From Lentisphaerae bacterium WC36 (GTDB lineage: Bacteria > Verrucomicrobiota > Lentisphaeria > Victivallales > SZUA-371), in NCBI GenBank assembly GCA_020683205.1, contig CP085689.1, positions 3,280,230 to 3,344,229 of the forward strand: a stretch of DNA of 64,000 nt. The letters are read 5' to 3'. The number at the start of each line of letters is the position of its first letter. Positions within the stretch are counted from its first letter, which is position 1. A program made the translations under genes and the position numbers. A model generated the notes under the pieces. That model did no database searches. It had not been told where the DNA came from and was given only the letters and a program-made list of their open reading frames with translations. Below, in pieces: positions 8,572 to 17,492 of the stretch.

Positions 8572-8964
8572 CTATACTTCTTTGTAAGCATACTCTGCTG
8601 CTAACTCTAAATACATTTCTTCTTCTGGAGTTAACTCTTCTTCATCAGAAGTTGCTGTAGCTAGATTTTCGTGGTGATGATTTTGTACTTTATCGAGAAT
8701 TTTCCTCATTTGACGTTCAACTCTGTGAACAGCTTTGTCGATAGAAAGGAACATATCTTCCGTTTCTGTATCGGCCTCAACTGTGTGGTTTTTCATATTT
8801 ACAATAATTTCTGCAAAATGCCTATCTTTAACAATATCTAACACTAAACGAGCTGAAGATATTTTTAAGTTTCCATGATTTAAAACTGCTTCTAAGCGAG
8901 CTTGACCGTACTCTTTCATTTCTTGAGTAACTTCACCATGGCGACTGCTGATAATAATTTGCAT
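8572..8964 (-). CDS. hpf: Ribosome hibernation-promoting factor, HPF/YfiA family
   Basis: The 130-residue protein begins MQIIISSRHGEVTQEMKEYG and keeps the beta-alpha-beta-beta-beta-alpha HPF fold: RLVLDIVKDRHFAEIIVNMK, then AVHRVERQMRKILDKV. It binds the small ribosomal subunit and inactivates ribosomes in starvation. The acidic tail (SDEEELTPEEEMY) replaces the long C-terminal dimerisation domain, so this is a short-type factor. The ATG at 8964 is chosen because AGGAG lies 8 nt upstream; an in-frame TTG two codons earlier is too close to the SD. It is the last gene of the Lpt operon. In many proteobacteria hpf also follows lptB, usually with rpoN between, and rpoN is absent here. Confidence 0.92.
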   Translation of the reverse strand: MQIIISSRHGEVTQEMKEYGQARLEAVLNHGNLKISSARLVLDIVKDRHFAEIIVNMKNHTVEADTETEDMFLSIDKAVHRVERQMRKILDKVQNHHHENLATATSDEEELTPEEEMYLELAAEYAYKEV

Positions 8965-9205
8965 AATCAAATCTCCTATAAAATATGTTAAATCCTCCGG
9001 TCTTGCGTAGAAAACATAATCTACAAAATAACAAAGACCAAAAGTTGATGTTTGTTTTTAAAAATGATATACAAACCCTTTATTAAACAACAACTGGTTT
9101 ATCAATCATTTTTCTTATAATCATCCACCTCCGTATATTATTGATATTTTAAATTTTAGTACTTTCAATTCTTATATTAATGTTTCGCTATAAAAGCGTA
9201 CTTGG

Positions 9206-9937
9206 TTACATTGAAAACTGCGGACCTAGATAAACATCTTTAGCTTTTTCATCATTTACTAAGAAATCACTTGTTCCTTCACAAACAATGTTACCTTGAG
9301 CCATTAAATAAGCTCGATCCACAACTGATAAAGTTTCTCTTACATTATGGTCTGTAATTAGAATTGCCATGTTACGTTGTTTTAATTGTAAAATAATTTG
9401 TTGAACATCATGAACTGCTATAGGGTCAACTCCACTAAAGGGTTCGTCAAGCATCAAGAATGCAGGGTTTGTCACCAATGCGCGAGTGATTTCTAAGCGA
9501 CGTCGCTCTCCACCACTAAGTGTCATCGCTTTTTGTTTTGCTAAACGGGTTAGTTCTAATTCATCAAGCAATGTGTTTAATCGTTCTTTACGCTCTTTGC
9601 GGCTAATCGCTAAAGTTTCAAGAATCGCCATAATATTATCTTCAACTGTTAATTTTCTAAAAATAGAAGGCTCCTGAGCTAGATACCCCATGCCCATGCG
9701 AGCTCGTTTAAACATTGGTTGATGAGTGATATCTTGTCCTTGGAAAGTTAGTTCTCCTCCATCAGGGCGAACAAGTCCAGTAATCATATAAAAACTAGTG
9801 GTTTTTCCAGCTCCATTTGGACCTAAAAGTCCAACAACTTCTCCAACTTTTACGTTGATGGATACCCCATTTACGACAGTTCTTCCGTGGTATGCTTTTA
9901 CTAATTTATTTGCACTTAAAAGAATTTCTTGACTCAT
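9206..9937 (-). CDS. lptB: LPS export ABC transporter ATP-binding protein LptB
   Basis: The 243-residue ATPase has Walker A GPNGAGKT (about 39-46), a Q-loop segment YLAQEPSIF, the signature LSGGERRRLEI, Walker B FLMLDEPFSGVDP and H-loop ITDHNV. The LptB-type details YHGRTVVNGVS and LTDHN-like ending separate it from other ABC ATPases. It powers extraction of LPS from the inner membrane with LptFG, which are not in this window. It follows lptA (206-bp gap) and precedes hpf (241-bp gap) on the minus strand. Confidence 0.96.
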   Translation of the reverse strand: MSQEILLSANKLVKAYHGRTVVNGVSINVKVGEVVGLLGPNGAGKTTSFYMITGLVRPDGGELTFQGQDITHQPMFKRARMGMGYLAQEPSIFRKLTVEDNIMAILETLAISRKERKERLNTLLDELELTRLAKQKAMTLSGGERRRLEITRALVTNPAFLMLDEPFSGVDPIAVHDVQQIILQLKQRNMAILITDHNVRETLSVVDRAYLMAQGNIVCEGTSDFLVNDEKAKDVYLGPQFSM

Positions 9938-10143
9938 TTTAATTTAACCTTTTTTGTTAGGGTTTGCAACAAAATAACCCTATATACATAGTATAAGCCA
10001 ATTGCAGAAAAAAATGAAACACTTTTCTAATAAAAACTTTAATTTTTTTAAATAAAAATATTTTGTTTTTGTAATTGGCTGTCTCTTAATTAATTGCTGT
10101 TGTTTTAATATTTGCGGTTTTAACTATTAAATAACACAAATTA

Positions 10144-11361
10144 CTATTTTTTATTAAAATTATCTATATCAGCTTGTGGGATTTCAGCCGAAAACCCTGT
10201 GAATTTAACCGTTTCAGTTTTTAAATTCACTGCGATAGTATCTCCAGATGCCAATGTGTCTCCTCGTGAAATAATTGGGCGAACATCTTTAACTTTTGCT
10301 AGCAGCAAGAGCGAATCTTCATTGGTAAATACAGCTTTTTGCGAGGTAGCTTTTTGTTCTCCCGCTGCAATGTCGCCCTCTGAGTATAAATTACGTTTAA
10401 TGACGACATCTCCAACACAAACAATTTGATCAACAGTTTTATTTTTACCATCTATTGGGAAATATGGAATTGAACTCGCTTCAGTAGAGGCTAGTTGTTG
10501 ATCATCGGTTAAATAAATATCCATATTGTTACATTTTAAATCTGCCATTGCGTCGTCAATATGTACACTACCTACGAGATGAGCAATATTCTTGTTAATA
10601 TTTATATCAGATGAATCACTTTTAATTATGGTTGGTTTTTTGGGAACATTTGGGTTTTGCTTTAAGAATTCCTGACGTTTTTCGTTATCATTGACATCAT
10701 ATTTTATAACCGAATTCCCATCAACTTTCATTCGGTTTTCATCAATATAAATAGTGATAATTTTTCCACTAATGCTGTTCTCTCTCATGCTGATAACTGG
10801 GTTATTTTCAGTCAAAGTGATAATTGATTTTGGAACGTCAAAAACTGCTTTATTTGCTTTTGCTGTCTGAGGTCCATTAGCTTTATCTTTTTCATCAAAA
10901 ACTTTTTTAGTGATGATTACGTTGCCAATACAAACAATGGTTGAAACTTCCTTGCTGTTGCCTCCTAAACTAAAATTTGAAACAGCGGCAGCACTTTTTG
11001 AAGTATTTTTGGCTTTTTTCGTATCGCCATTATTATCTTCTTGAGATTTTTCAGCAGCTTTTTTCTTTTTTTCTTTAGGTTTATCTTGTAAATTGATAAT
11101 CATTTTATCACATTTTAGCGTCATGTCTGGATGGTCAATAAAAACATCACCTGTTAATTTAGCAACATTATTATTAACATCAATATCCATACTATTGGAT
11201 TTTATAAATGCTGATTTTTGTGTTTTGTTTTTACTTTTTGATCCTGCAAATGATTTCAGATCAAGTCCATAACTGCTTTGTGTACACAAAAAAGCTGTCG
11301 TTATAAAGACTGTTGAGGCTAAAACTATCCTATGTGCAAATTTGTTTAATTTATTTTTCAT
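10144..11361 (-). CDS. lptA: LptA/OstA-domain periplasmic LPS transport protein with two OstA repeats
   Basis: The 405-residue protein is about twice the length of E. coli LptA. A signal peptide (to about residue 32) is followed by two OstA-like beta-jellyroll units. Their openings are clearly repeated: KSNSMDIDVNNNVAKLTGDV (about 54) and KSDSSDININKNIAHLVGSV (about 247). A Lys-rich linker (residues about 93-130) lies between sub-blocks. The start overlaps the end of lptC by 11 nt, with SD AGGTAGAG, which indicates translational coupling. By position and fold it forms the periplasmic bridge from LptC to LptD, and the duplicated domain could lengthen that bridge (inference). Confidence 0.85.
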   Translation of the reverse strand: MKNKLNKFAHRIVLASTVFITTAFLCTQSSYGLDLKSFAGSKSKNKTQKSAFIKSNSMDIDVNNNVAKLTGDVFIDHPDMTLKCDKMIINLQDKPKEKKKKAAEKSQEDNNGDTKKAKNTSKSAAAVSNFSLGGNSKEVSTIVCIGNVIITKKVFDEKDKANGPQTAKANKAVFDVPKSIITLTENNPVISMRENSISGKIITIYIDENRMKVDGNSVIKYDVNDNEKRQEFLKQNPNVPKKPTIIKSDSSDININKNIAHLVGSVHIDDAMADLKCNNMDIYLTDDQQLASTEASSIPYFPIDGKNKTVDQIVCVGDVVIKRNLYSEGDIAAGEQKATSQKAVFTNEDSLLLLAKVKDVRPIISRGDTLASGDTIAVNLKTETVKFTGFSAEIPQADIDNFNKK

Positions 11362-11968
11362 TCTCTACCTTTTTACTGTTACTTGCTGCTTTTTTTTCAG
11401 TTTGTTTTTTTTGAAACTCTTGAATTTTATCCAAGCGGATAACAATTTTAACATTACTTTTTATATTGAGGGTTTTATTCTCGTAATCTGCAAAAAAACC
11501 TTTACCATCTAAGTCAATTGCTCTTGAGCGAAATTTAACTTCATCCTCACTACGAGCCGTTTTATCTATAGTGTTAATAAAAGTATTAGCAGTGTGAACA
11601 AATGCTTCTGCATGCTGATAAAACTTCCAGAATTCATCAATTTCTTTATTATTGTCTACAGCCAATTTATAAAGCTTTAAATCCTGTGTCGCATTAATTA
11701 AATTTATGTCTACCAAATCTGGTTTAATAAAATCAACTAACATACTATCTAAAGACAATTCAACCCCTTGAGTTATTCCCTTGTTGCCGAAGATAATATA
11801 TTGCAAACGACCATCTTTATTAGGTATTTGCCATACAACACTTGATGCTTGTCCACTAACATTTTTGTTTGCACTTAAATTAATAGCTTGTGAATCGTTA
11901 ACGAAAATGAGTGAAAAAAGTCCTAAAACAGAGGTAAATACAGCAAATTTTTTGCGGATATTAAACAT
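11351..11968 (-). CDS. lptC: LptC-like LPS export protein
   Basis: The 205-residue protein has an N-terminal hydrophobic segment (about 9-28, ending DSQA), either a signal or an anchor. It has an OstA/LptC-like last third (FRSRAIDLDGKGFFADYENKTLNIKSNVKIVI) and a Lys/Glu-rich tail. It sits between kdsC and lptA, exactly where lptC lies in other Gram-negatives. Overlaps are tight on both sides: TAATG with kdsC and 11 nt with lptA. Sequence identity to classic LptC is low, so the call rests on fold pattern and position. Confidence 0.7.
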   Translation of the reverse strand: MFNIRKKFAVFTSVLGLFSLIFVNDSQAINLSANKNVSGQASSVVWQIPNKDGRLQYIIFGNKGITQGVELSLDSMLVDFIKPDLVDINLINATQDLKLYKLAVDNNKEIDEFWKFYQHAEAFVHTANTFINTIDKTARSEDEVKFRSRAIDLDGKGFFADYENKTLNIKSNVKIVIRLDKIQEFQKKQTEKKAASNSKKVENEK

Positions 11969-12507
11969 TATTTTACATAACGCTCCATTAGTTTATTCCA
12001 AGAATTTTGACCTTTTAAAATCATGACGATTAGTTCTCGAACAGCTCCATGTCCGCCGCATAAATTAGTACGATAATTGACAAAATCATCTAGTTCAACA
12101 GGCGCATTATTTACAGCAACCGCTAAGCCAACTTGGCGAAGGATTGGAATATCAATAACATCATCACCAATATATGCACACTCTTCTGCGGTAACGTTGA
12201 ATTCATCTAAAACTTTTTCAAATGCAACGCGTTTATCAAGCTGTCTTTCATAAAGAAAATCAAAATCTAGTTCAGTAGCTCGACGTTGATTAGCTGCCGC
12301 TTGGCGGCCAGAAATGGCTCCAGTAATTAAGTTACCACGTTTTGCCATTTTTAACGCATGACCATCTTGAACATTAAAAAATTTAATTTCGTTGCCACTA
12401 TTGTCATAACCAACTCGGCCATCAGTTAAAACCCCATCAATATCCATAATTAAAACTTTAATTTTTTTGATTCTTTCAACTAAATCACTTTTATAATCAA
12501 TCGCCAT
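11968..12507 (-). CDS. kdsC: 3-deoxy-D-manno-octulosonate 8-phosphate phosphatase KdsC
   Basis: The 179-residue HAD-superfamily phosphatase has the nucleophile motif MDIDGVLTDG (about 20-29), SGR in motif II, and YIGDDVIDIPIL in the metal-binding motif. This is the compact C0-type HAD layout of KdsC. It removes phosphate from KDO-8-P, the product of KdsA two genes away. SD AAGG precedes the ATG. Its stop shares a base with the start of lptC. Confidence 0.95.
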   Translation of the reverse strand: MAIDYKSDLVERIKKIKVLIMDIDGVLTDGRVGYDNSGNEIKFFNVQDGHALKMAKRGNLITGAISGRQAAANQRRATELDFDFLYERQLDKRVAFEKVLDEFNVTAEECAYIGDDVIDIPILRQVGLAVAVNNAPVELDDFVNYRTNLCGGHGAVRELIVMILKGQNSWNKLMERYVK

Positions 12508-12578
12508 AATATACCTTTATTTTTGATGAGGGAAAATATTACGCCCTCTCGTTAAAATTAGTTTTTGCTTTTCTTAAC

Positions 12579-13400
12579 TTAGTTAAGTTCTTTATTTAGT
12601 TCAAAAATTGCTTTAACCTGTTTTAAAACTTTTTCTGCTTCTGCAAAATTTAATGAATTAGCACCATCAGACAACGCTTTTGTTGGATTCGGATGAATTT
12701 CTGCAAACAAGCAGTCTATACCAACCGCCGCCGCCGCTTTTGCTAATGGTAAAATAAATTCTTTTTCTCCACCTGAAGTTGTACCTTGTCCTCCAGGTAA
12801 TTGCACTGAATGTGTTGCATCAAACACTACAGGCATGTTCATTGAGTTAAAAATTGCCATTCCGCGCATATCAACCACCAAATTATTGTAACCAAATGAG
12901 GTTCCACGCTCTGTCAACATAATTTTTTCATTGCCAGTAGAACGAACTTTTTCAACCACTGTAGCCATATCTCGTGCTGACATAAATTGAGCTTTTTTAA
13001 TATTTACAACTTTATTTGTGTTGCCTGCTGCCACTAATAAATCGGTTTGACGGCATAAAAATGCTGGAATTTGAAGAATATCTACAACCTCAGCGGCAAT
13101 TTCTGCTTCATGGCTTTCATGAATGTCGGTAACCGTTGGAACATTATATTTTTCTTTGATAGTGTTAATTACTTCAAGACCTTTTTCAATTCCAAGTCCA
13201 CGAAATGAGTTAATTGAAGAACGATTAGCCTTATCAAATGATGCTTTAAAAACGTAATTGATATCTAACTTATCACACGTTTCCGTTAAAAAAGCCGCAA
13301 TTTCATCACAGGTAGCTAAACTTTCTGCAACGCATGGGCCTCCTAGAAGCGTTAATTTTTCACCAACTTCAAAATTTCCAATATCAAAATATTTGTTCAT
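12579..13400 (-). CDS. kdsA: 3-deoxy-8-phosphooctulonate synthase KdsA
   Basis: The 273-residue TIM-barrel synthase joins arabinose-5-phosphate and PEP to make KDO-8-P. Diagnostic stretches are LLGGPCVAES near the start, FKASFDKANRSS, PTVTDIHE, LQIPAFLCRQTDLL, LTERGTSFGYNNLVVDMR, and the HPNP-containing end FAEIHPNP. The two-base gap after the kdsB stop and the SD-like AGGATTGG within the kdsB tail indicate coupling. Confidence 0.97.
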   Translation of the reverse strand: MNKYFDIGNFEVGEKLTLLGGPCVAESLATCDEIAAFLTETCDKLDINYVFKASFDKANRSSINSFRGLGIEKGLEVINTIKEKYNVPTVTDIHESHEAEIAAEVVDILQIPAFLCRQTDLLVAAGNTNKVVNIKKAQFMSARDMATVVEKVRSTGNEKIMLTERGTSFGYNNLVVDMRGMAIFNSMNMPVVFDATHSVQLPGGQGTTSGGEKEFILPLAKAAAAVGIDCLFAEIHPNPTKALSDGANSLNFAEAEKVLKQVKAIFELNKELN

Positions 13401-13402
13401 AA

Positions 13403-14152
13403 CTAAACCAATCCTAATTCTTTAATTTTATTTTCTGCAGCTGTTAAATCTTCTTCTGTATCAACACCAATGCTTTCTAAATTGCTTTGAATGGTGAAAA
13501 TTTCAATACCATTTTCCATTGCTCTTAGCTGCTCTAATTTCTCACTTTTTTCTAAATTACCTTCGGGGGAACCCACAAATTTTTCTAAAACTTCTGGGCG
13601 GTATCCATAAATTCCCCAATGTAGGTAACTCGTCATTCCCTCGCCACTATCTTTGCGTAAAAACGGAATATTTGCTCTGCTAAAATATAAAGCTTTGCCA
13701 TTATTTGCAATTACTACTTTAACACGGTTTGGATCATCGCCAATTTCGCTACGCTTTTTCGGAACGATTACTGTTGCCATTAATTTTTCAGCATCATTTT
13801 GCATTAATCTTATTAATTCATCAATTACTGAAACTGGGATTAATGGTTCATCGCCTTGCACATTGATAACAATGTCAATATCATCACGATCTTTGATGAC
13901 TTCATAAATACGGTCTGTTCCCGAAGGATGTTTATCGCTAGTCATTATTACATTTGAAGTAAAATTTTGGCATTTATCAATAACTTCTTGTGCATCAGTT
14001 GCAATAATAACTTCATCTGCAATTGATTTTTTTGCATTTTCATAAACCCATTGAATCATCGGTTTACCGCATAAATTGGCAATTACTTTTGCAGGAAACC
14101 TGCTACTATTCATTCTTGCTGGAATGACTATTAATGTTTTTTTCTTATTCAT
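13403..14152 (-). CDS. kdsB: 3-deoxy-manno-octulosonate cytidylyltransferase KdsB
   Basis: The 249-residue CMP-KDO synthetase has the nucleotidyltransferase opening VIPARMNSSRFPAK, IATD, TSDKHPSGTDRIYE, VQGDEPLI, and HWGIYGYRPEVLEKF. It activates KDO with CTP for lipid A inner-core transfer. Its start lies 2 nt past the rfaE1 stop and its stop 2 nt before kdsA, within one operon. Confidence 0.97.
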   Translation of the reverse strand: MNKKKTLIVIPARMNSSRFPAKVIANLCGKPMIQWVYENAKKSIADEVIIATDAQEVIDKCQNFTSNVIMTSDKHPSGTDRIYEVIKDRDDIDIVINVQGDEPLIPVSVIDELIRLMQNDAEKLMATVIVPKKRSEIGDDPNRVKVVIANNGKALYFSRANIPFLRKDSGEGMTSYLHWGIYGYRPEVLEKFVGSPEGNLEKSEKLEQLRAMENGIEIFTIQSNLESIGVDTEEDLTAAENKIKELGLV

Positions 14153-14154
14153 AT

Positions 14155-15171
14155 TTAAAAAATCGTTTTATTATCAAAACTTGCTAATAATTCATCTTTA
14201 GTTACGGTTACTGTTCCAACTTTTTCAACAACAACACCCGCCGCATGGTTAGCTATTTCGGCGGCGTCACTTGAGTTTGCTCCAGCTGCTAATGCTAGAG
14301 AAAATGCACTAATAACAGTATCCCCTGCACCAGAAACATCAAACACTTCATACGCACGCGTCGGGCTAACAGTTAATGACCCATCGCGTTTGAAAATAGC
14401 CATTCCTTGGGCTGCTAATGAAATTAATAAATATTTAGGGTTATATCGTTCCATTAGAACTTTTGCAACCTGATGAAGATTTTCATCATCTTCAACGTTT
14501 GCTGTTGGCTCTGTATAAACCATTCCCGCTATAGCAAACGCCTCTAAGCGATTTGGTTTCATTACGGTTAAATCTTTAATATTCATTAAATGGCGTGGGT
14601 TAGGATCTAGTGCCGTGATACAGTTATGTTGTTTTGCTACGTCAACAACTTTTTGTACCATTGTATCATTTAGCATTCCTTTTGCATAATCTTCGAAAAT
14701 AATTGCGTCTAGGTGATTTTTCTTAATTAAATCAATTAAGTCGTTTGCAATTTTTTCTCGAATTGAGTCTGCTACAGGGTGTAAATCTTCATAATCAATA
14801 CGCATTAATTGTTGTGAATCAGCAATAATACGTTGTTTTTCAATGGTTGTCCAATTTTCATCGAAACAAATTGATTCAGTGTTAATATTGTACTCTTTTA
14901 GAAGTTTGACTAGTTCATCGCCGCGAGCATCATGACCTAAAATACCAAATGCTTCAACTTCTCCTCCCATTGTGATGATATTGCGCATAACATTTGCAGC
15001 TCCACCCAGAGTTGACGTTCTACGCTTGACATGAACTACAGGTACTGGCGCTTCGGGAGAAATTCTTGTTGCACGACCCCAAATATAAACATCGATCATT
15101 AGGTCTCCAACGACCGCAATTCTTTTATTTTTAAAATTATTTAAAATATTGATTAGTTTTTTCTTTCGCAT
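14155..15171 (-). CDS. rfaE1: D-glycero-beta-D-manno-heptose-7-phosphate kinase (HldE domain I, stand-alone)
   Basis: The 338-residue PfkB/ribokinase-family enzyme matches domain I of HldE/RfaE: VVGDLMIDVYIWG, RISPEAPVPVV, LGGAANVMRN, DPNPRH and the catalytic DVSGAGDT. The C-terminal nucleotidyltransferase domain of fused HldE is missing, so a separate domain-II gene must exist elsewhere if ADP-heptose is made. It feeds the pathway completed by HldD at 29241. It is the first gene of the LPS cluster; the ATG at 15171 lacks a clear SD. Confidence 0.93.
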   Translation of the reverse strand: MRKKKLINILNNFKNKRIAVVGDLMIDVYIWGRATRISPEAPVPVVHVKRRTSTLGGAANVMRNIITMGGEVEAFGILGHDARGDELVKLLKEYNINTESICFDENWTTIEKQRIIADSQQLMRIDYEDLHPVADSIREKIANDLIDLIKKNHLDAIIFEDYAKGMLNDTMVQKVVDVAKQHNCITALDPNPRHLMNIKDLTVMKPNRLEAFAIAGMVYTEPTANVEDDENLHQVAKVLMERYNPKYLLISLAAQGMAIFKRDGSLTVSPTRAYEVFDVSGAGDTVISAFSLALAAGANSSDAAEIANHAAGVVVEKVGTVTVTKDELLASFDNKTIF

Positions 15172-15214
15172 CGGAATTAATTTTTTTAACCTTTACTTTT
15201 TATAATATTCATCT

Positions 15215-15766
15215 CTATTTAATATTTTTAACTAAATTAGTTTTTTGATTAGATATTTTTTCAGGCTGCTTTTGATCATCGTCTTTAATAATCTTTGGCA
15301 TATTCATTTTTATCTTATCTAATGATTGAACAGTTTTTTTAGCAAAATTTTTAATCTTTACATTGTATTGTTTGCCGTAACTCTTTTTTTGTTTGTTAAA
15401 CATATTTAAATCACCCGCAAATCTTTGCACCATCAAATTAATTTTATGAATTTCATCCAGTGTTAAGAGTTCACGGTTGTTACGAATATATTCAGTAATT
15501 TCCATCATAAAGTCACTACCCAAGCTCGCTTGGCTTTGTATAATGATATCGCTACTTTTGATTTTTTGAAATTCTGATCTCACATGATCAACCTTTTCTG
15601 TTAATTGTTGAAGTGATGCCTCTGTGTCCCACAGTGAAGAATCCCTGAGTTTCATAGGCATATAAAATGCTAAAAAAACTTCAGAAATAAACGTGAAAAC
15701 AAACAATACAATTACAGCAAATGTAATGTAATCTTTTTTGAAATTAGCACTGTATTTGATACTCAA
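15215..15766 (-). CDS. Unrecognised small membrane-anchored protein
   Basis: The 183-residue protein has one N-terminal transmembrane helix (about residues 13-34), a helical, probably coiled-coil middle (about 45-135) and a Lys-rich tail. I do not recognise a family. The start is TTG at 15766, supported by AAAGGAG 8 nt upstream. It lies 43 nt before rfaE1 on the same strand, so it may be the first gene of the LPS operon, and an envelope scaffolding role is possible but not shown. Confidence 0.6.
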   Translation of the reverse strand: MSIKYSANFKKDYITFAVIVLFVFTFISEVFLAFYMPMKLRDSSLWDTEASLQQLTEKVDHVRSEFQKIKSSDIIIQSQASLGSDFMMEITEYIRNNRELLTLDEIHKINLMVQRFAGDLNMFNKQKKSYGKQYNVKIKNFAKKTVQSLDKIKMNMPKIIKDDDQKQPEKISNQKTNLVKNIK

Positions 15767-15954
15767 AACAGCTTCTCCTTTATGCTTAATATTATTTTAT
15801 AACGCTAAAATAATTTTAATTTTATCTTTTTTTATTAATGACAATTTATCGCTATTAATTTACTAACCTTTTTATCTTTTTGCAATTTACTAATTAATAA
15901 TATTGCTTTTTTTATTTAAGCTTTTTAAATATTCTAAACTTGAGAATTTATTTT

Positions 15955-16989
15955 TTAAGATTGATTCTTAATTTTTAAATTAAATACTTGAAATATAAAC
16001 TCTGGGTCAAGAGATCTTTTAGAATGTCGTAGTCCAGCAATTCCTAAATCTTGTTCACGGTTCATATATATACAATCATAATTCCTCAATAAATAAATTG
16101 CGGTTGAATAATTTAAAAACTGAGATGCTCCTGCAATTTTATGATCAATTTTTTCGAAATGAATTGTTACGGTGTTGCTATTTTGTTGAGTGAAAAGAGC
16201 GAATGCAATGATTTTATTTTTTAAATAAATAACAATACCATCAAGATGGATGTCATCAGCATACTCCATTGCTTTCATAATTGCAGTGAAGTCTTCATTC
16301 CTGCTGTTGCTTTGTTTTTGCGATATTTTATTTTGTTTATTTAAAAAAGTACGGCAATCATTGATAATCTTTTGACGTTGTTCCGTAGGTGATGATTCAG
16401 CTTTTAATTTTTCTTTACAAATATTTTGGGTATCGAAATTAATTTTTTGAAATGGGATGTTTTTAATTTCTTTTAAACTTTTCACAACAATTTCATTATC
16501 GCAATTATTCTCTAAAAATTTAATAACATGACGCTTTTTTTTGCGCAGTTTTTTCCCTTTCAAATTCACTAATTTTTCGATACAGTAAATATATTCAGCA
16601 AAATCCTCACTATCTTGAATTTCAAAATAATTGTTAATATCAAGATGTTTTGCTAGATAATCTTTGGTTACATTTGTTACTACAAATGGCGAATTATTTT
16701 CACCAATATCCTGTGATAAAGAATGTAGTTGTTGCGGAGTAATCTCCAAATTTGGCAACATTAAAATGTTCTCATCTTCATAAAAAAGGACTAAGTCATC
16801 ACTATTATTTAGCTGGGTGAATTTCATAGGATAGTGTTCTGACCATGAAAAAATGTTTGCAAAATTCAATTCACAACTTAAAAAATTATGTTTATTAATA
16901 TAAGTAGTAATTTCATTATAATCATCAATTGTAATTGGGCGCAAGCTATTTTTGCCACCATTTTTTAAAAGAGAAGCTTGTTTATTCAT
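15955..16989 (-). CDS. DUF2156-family protein (phosphatidylglycerol lysyltransferase C-terminal-like)
   Basis: The 344-residue soluble protein has the tandem GNAT-like fold of DUF2156/MprF C-terminal domains. It opens with LRPITIDDYNEITTYI and CELNFANIFSW. The conserved LKGKKLRKKKRHVIKFLE lies in the middle, and the end has INREQDLGI-like MNREQDLGIAGLRHSKRS. Soluble DUF2156 proteins transfer aminoacyl groups or act in unknown acylations; no membrane segment is present, so true MprF function is unlikely. The start overlaps the stop of the upstream GNAT gene by 8 nt. Confidence 0.85.
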   Translation of the reverse strand: MNKQASLLKNGGKNSLRPITIDDYNEITTYINKHNFLSCELNFANIFSWSEHYPMKFTQLNNSDDLVLFYEDENILMLPNLEITPQQLHSLSQDIGENNSPFVVTNVTKDYLAKHLDINNYFEIQDSEDFAEYIYCIEKLVNLKGKKLRKKKRHVIKFLENNCDNEIVVKSLKEIKNIPFQKINFDTQNICKEKLKAESSPTEQRQKIINDCRTFLNKQNKISQKQSNSRNEDFTAIMKAMEYADDIHLDGIVIYLKNKIIAFALFTQQNSNTVTIHFEKIDHKIAGASQFLNYSTAIYLLRNYDCIYMNREQDLGIAGLRHSKRSLDPEFIFQVFNLKIKNQS

Positions 16990-17392
16990 ATTTCATTGGA
17001 ATGTAGCCTTTCATAATTTTGAAACCTATTTTTTCATAAAAGCTTTGAGTGTTTGGTTCGCCAATTAGACTAATCCAGTCGATCTCCATTTTTTGTAATT
17101 CTTTAATTAATTTTTTTACTAAGTTGCCACCAATGCCGTGATTTTGATATTTATTCAAAACTATGACATCTTGGATATAAGCATCGCTACAATGATCGGC
17201 AATAGCGCGTGCCATGCCAATGATTTTATCTTTATTACGTGCAATCATAAAACAGCAACTGTTTTCTACCATTTCAGAAATGAAACTTTTGTTCCATTGT
17301 GAATCCCACCATTGTGCGTCTTTATATAATTTGACAATTTCATCAATTTCACGCTCGGTGACTTTTTTTATAACAATATAATCAATTTGCAT
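16982..17392 (-). CDS. GNAT-family N-acetyltransferase
   Basis: A start at the ATG at 17392 (MQIDYIVI, 136 residues) is preferred because AAAGGAT lies 6 nt upstream; the frame stays open to 17488 without a good SD. The GNAT fold is evident from IGMARAIADHCSDAYIQDVIVLNKYQNHGIGGNLVKKLI (acetyl-CoA site around NHGIGG) and the ending SFYEKIGFKIMKGYIPM. The substrate is unknown. It overlaps the DUF2156 gene and follows nhaD, so the three are probably co-transcribed. Confidence 0.88.
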   Translation of the reverse strand: MQIDYIVIKKVTEREIDEIVKLYKDAQWWDSQWNKSFISEMVENSCCFMIARNKDKIIGMARAIADHCSDAYIQDVIVLNKYQNHGIGGNLVKKLIKELQKMEIDWISLIGEPNTQSFYEKIGFKIMKGYIPMKYE

Positions 17393-17492
17393 AAAGCTAT
17401 CCTTTGGTTTCAGAGGCTTGATTAAAAAATCAAATTTATATAAAATGTTTTTTAACTTTAGCCTCCTGTTGAAATAATGACTGCTCAAACTT

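Noticed and set aside
9083-9132. A strong GGAGG motif before a 13-codon ORF (MIIRKMIDKPVVV) on the minus strand upstream of hpf.
   Set aside because: The spacing to the ATG is only 3 nt and the peptide is too short to judge; it could be a leader peptide but nothing else supports it.
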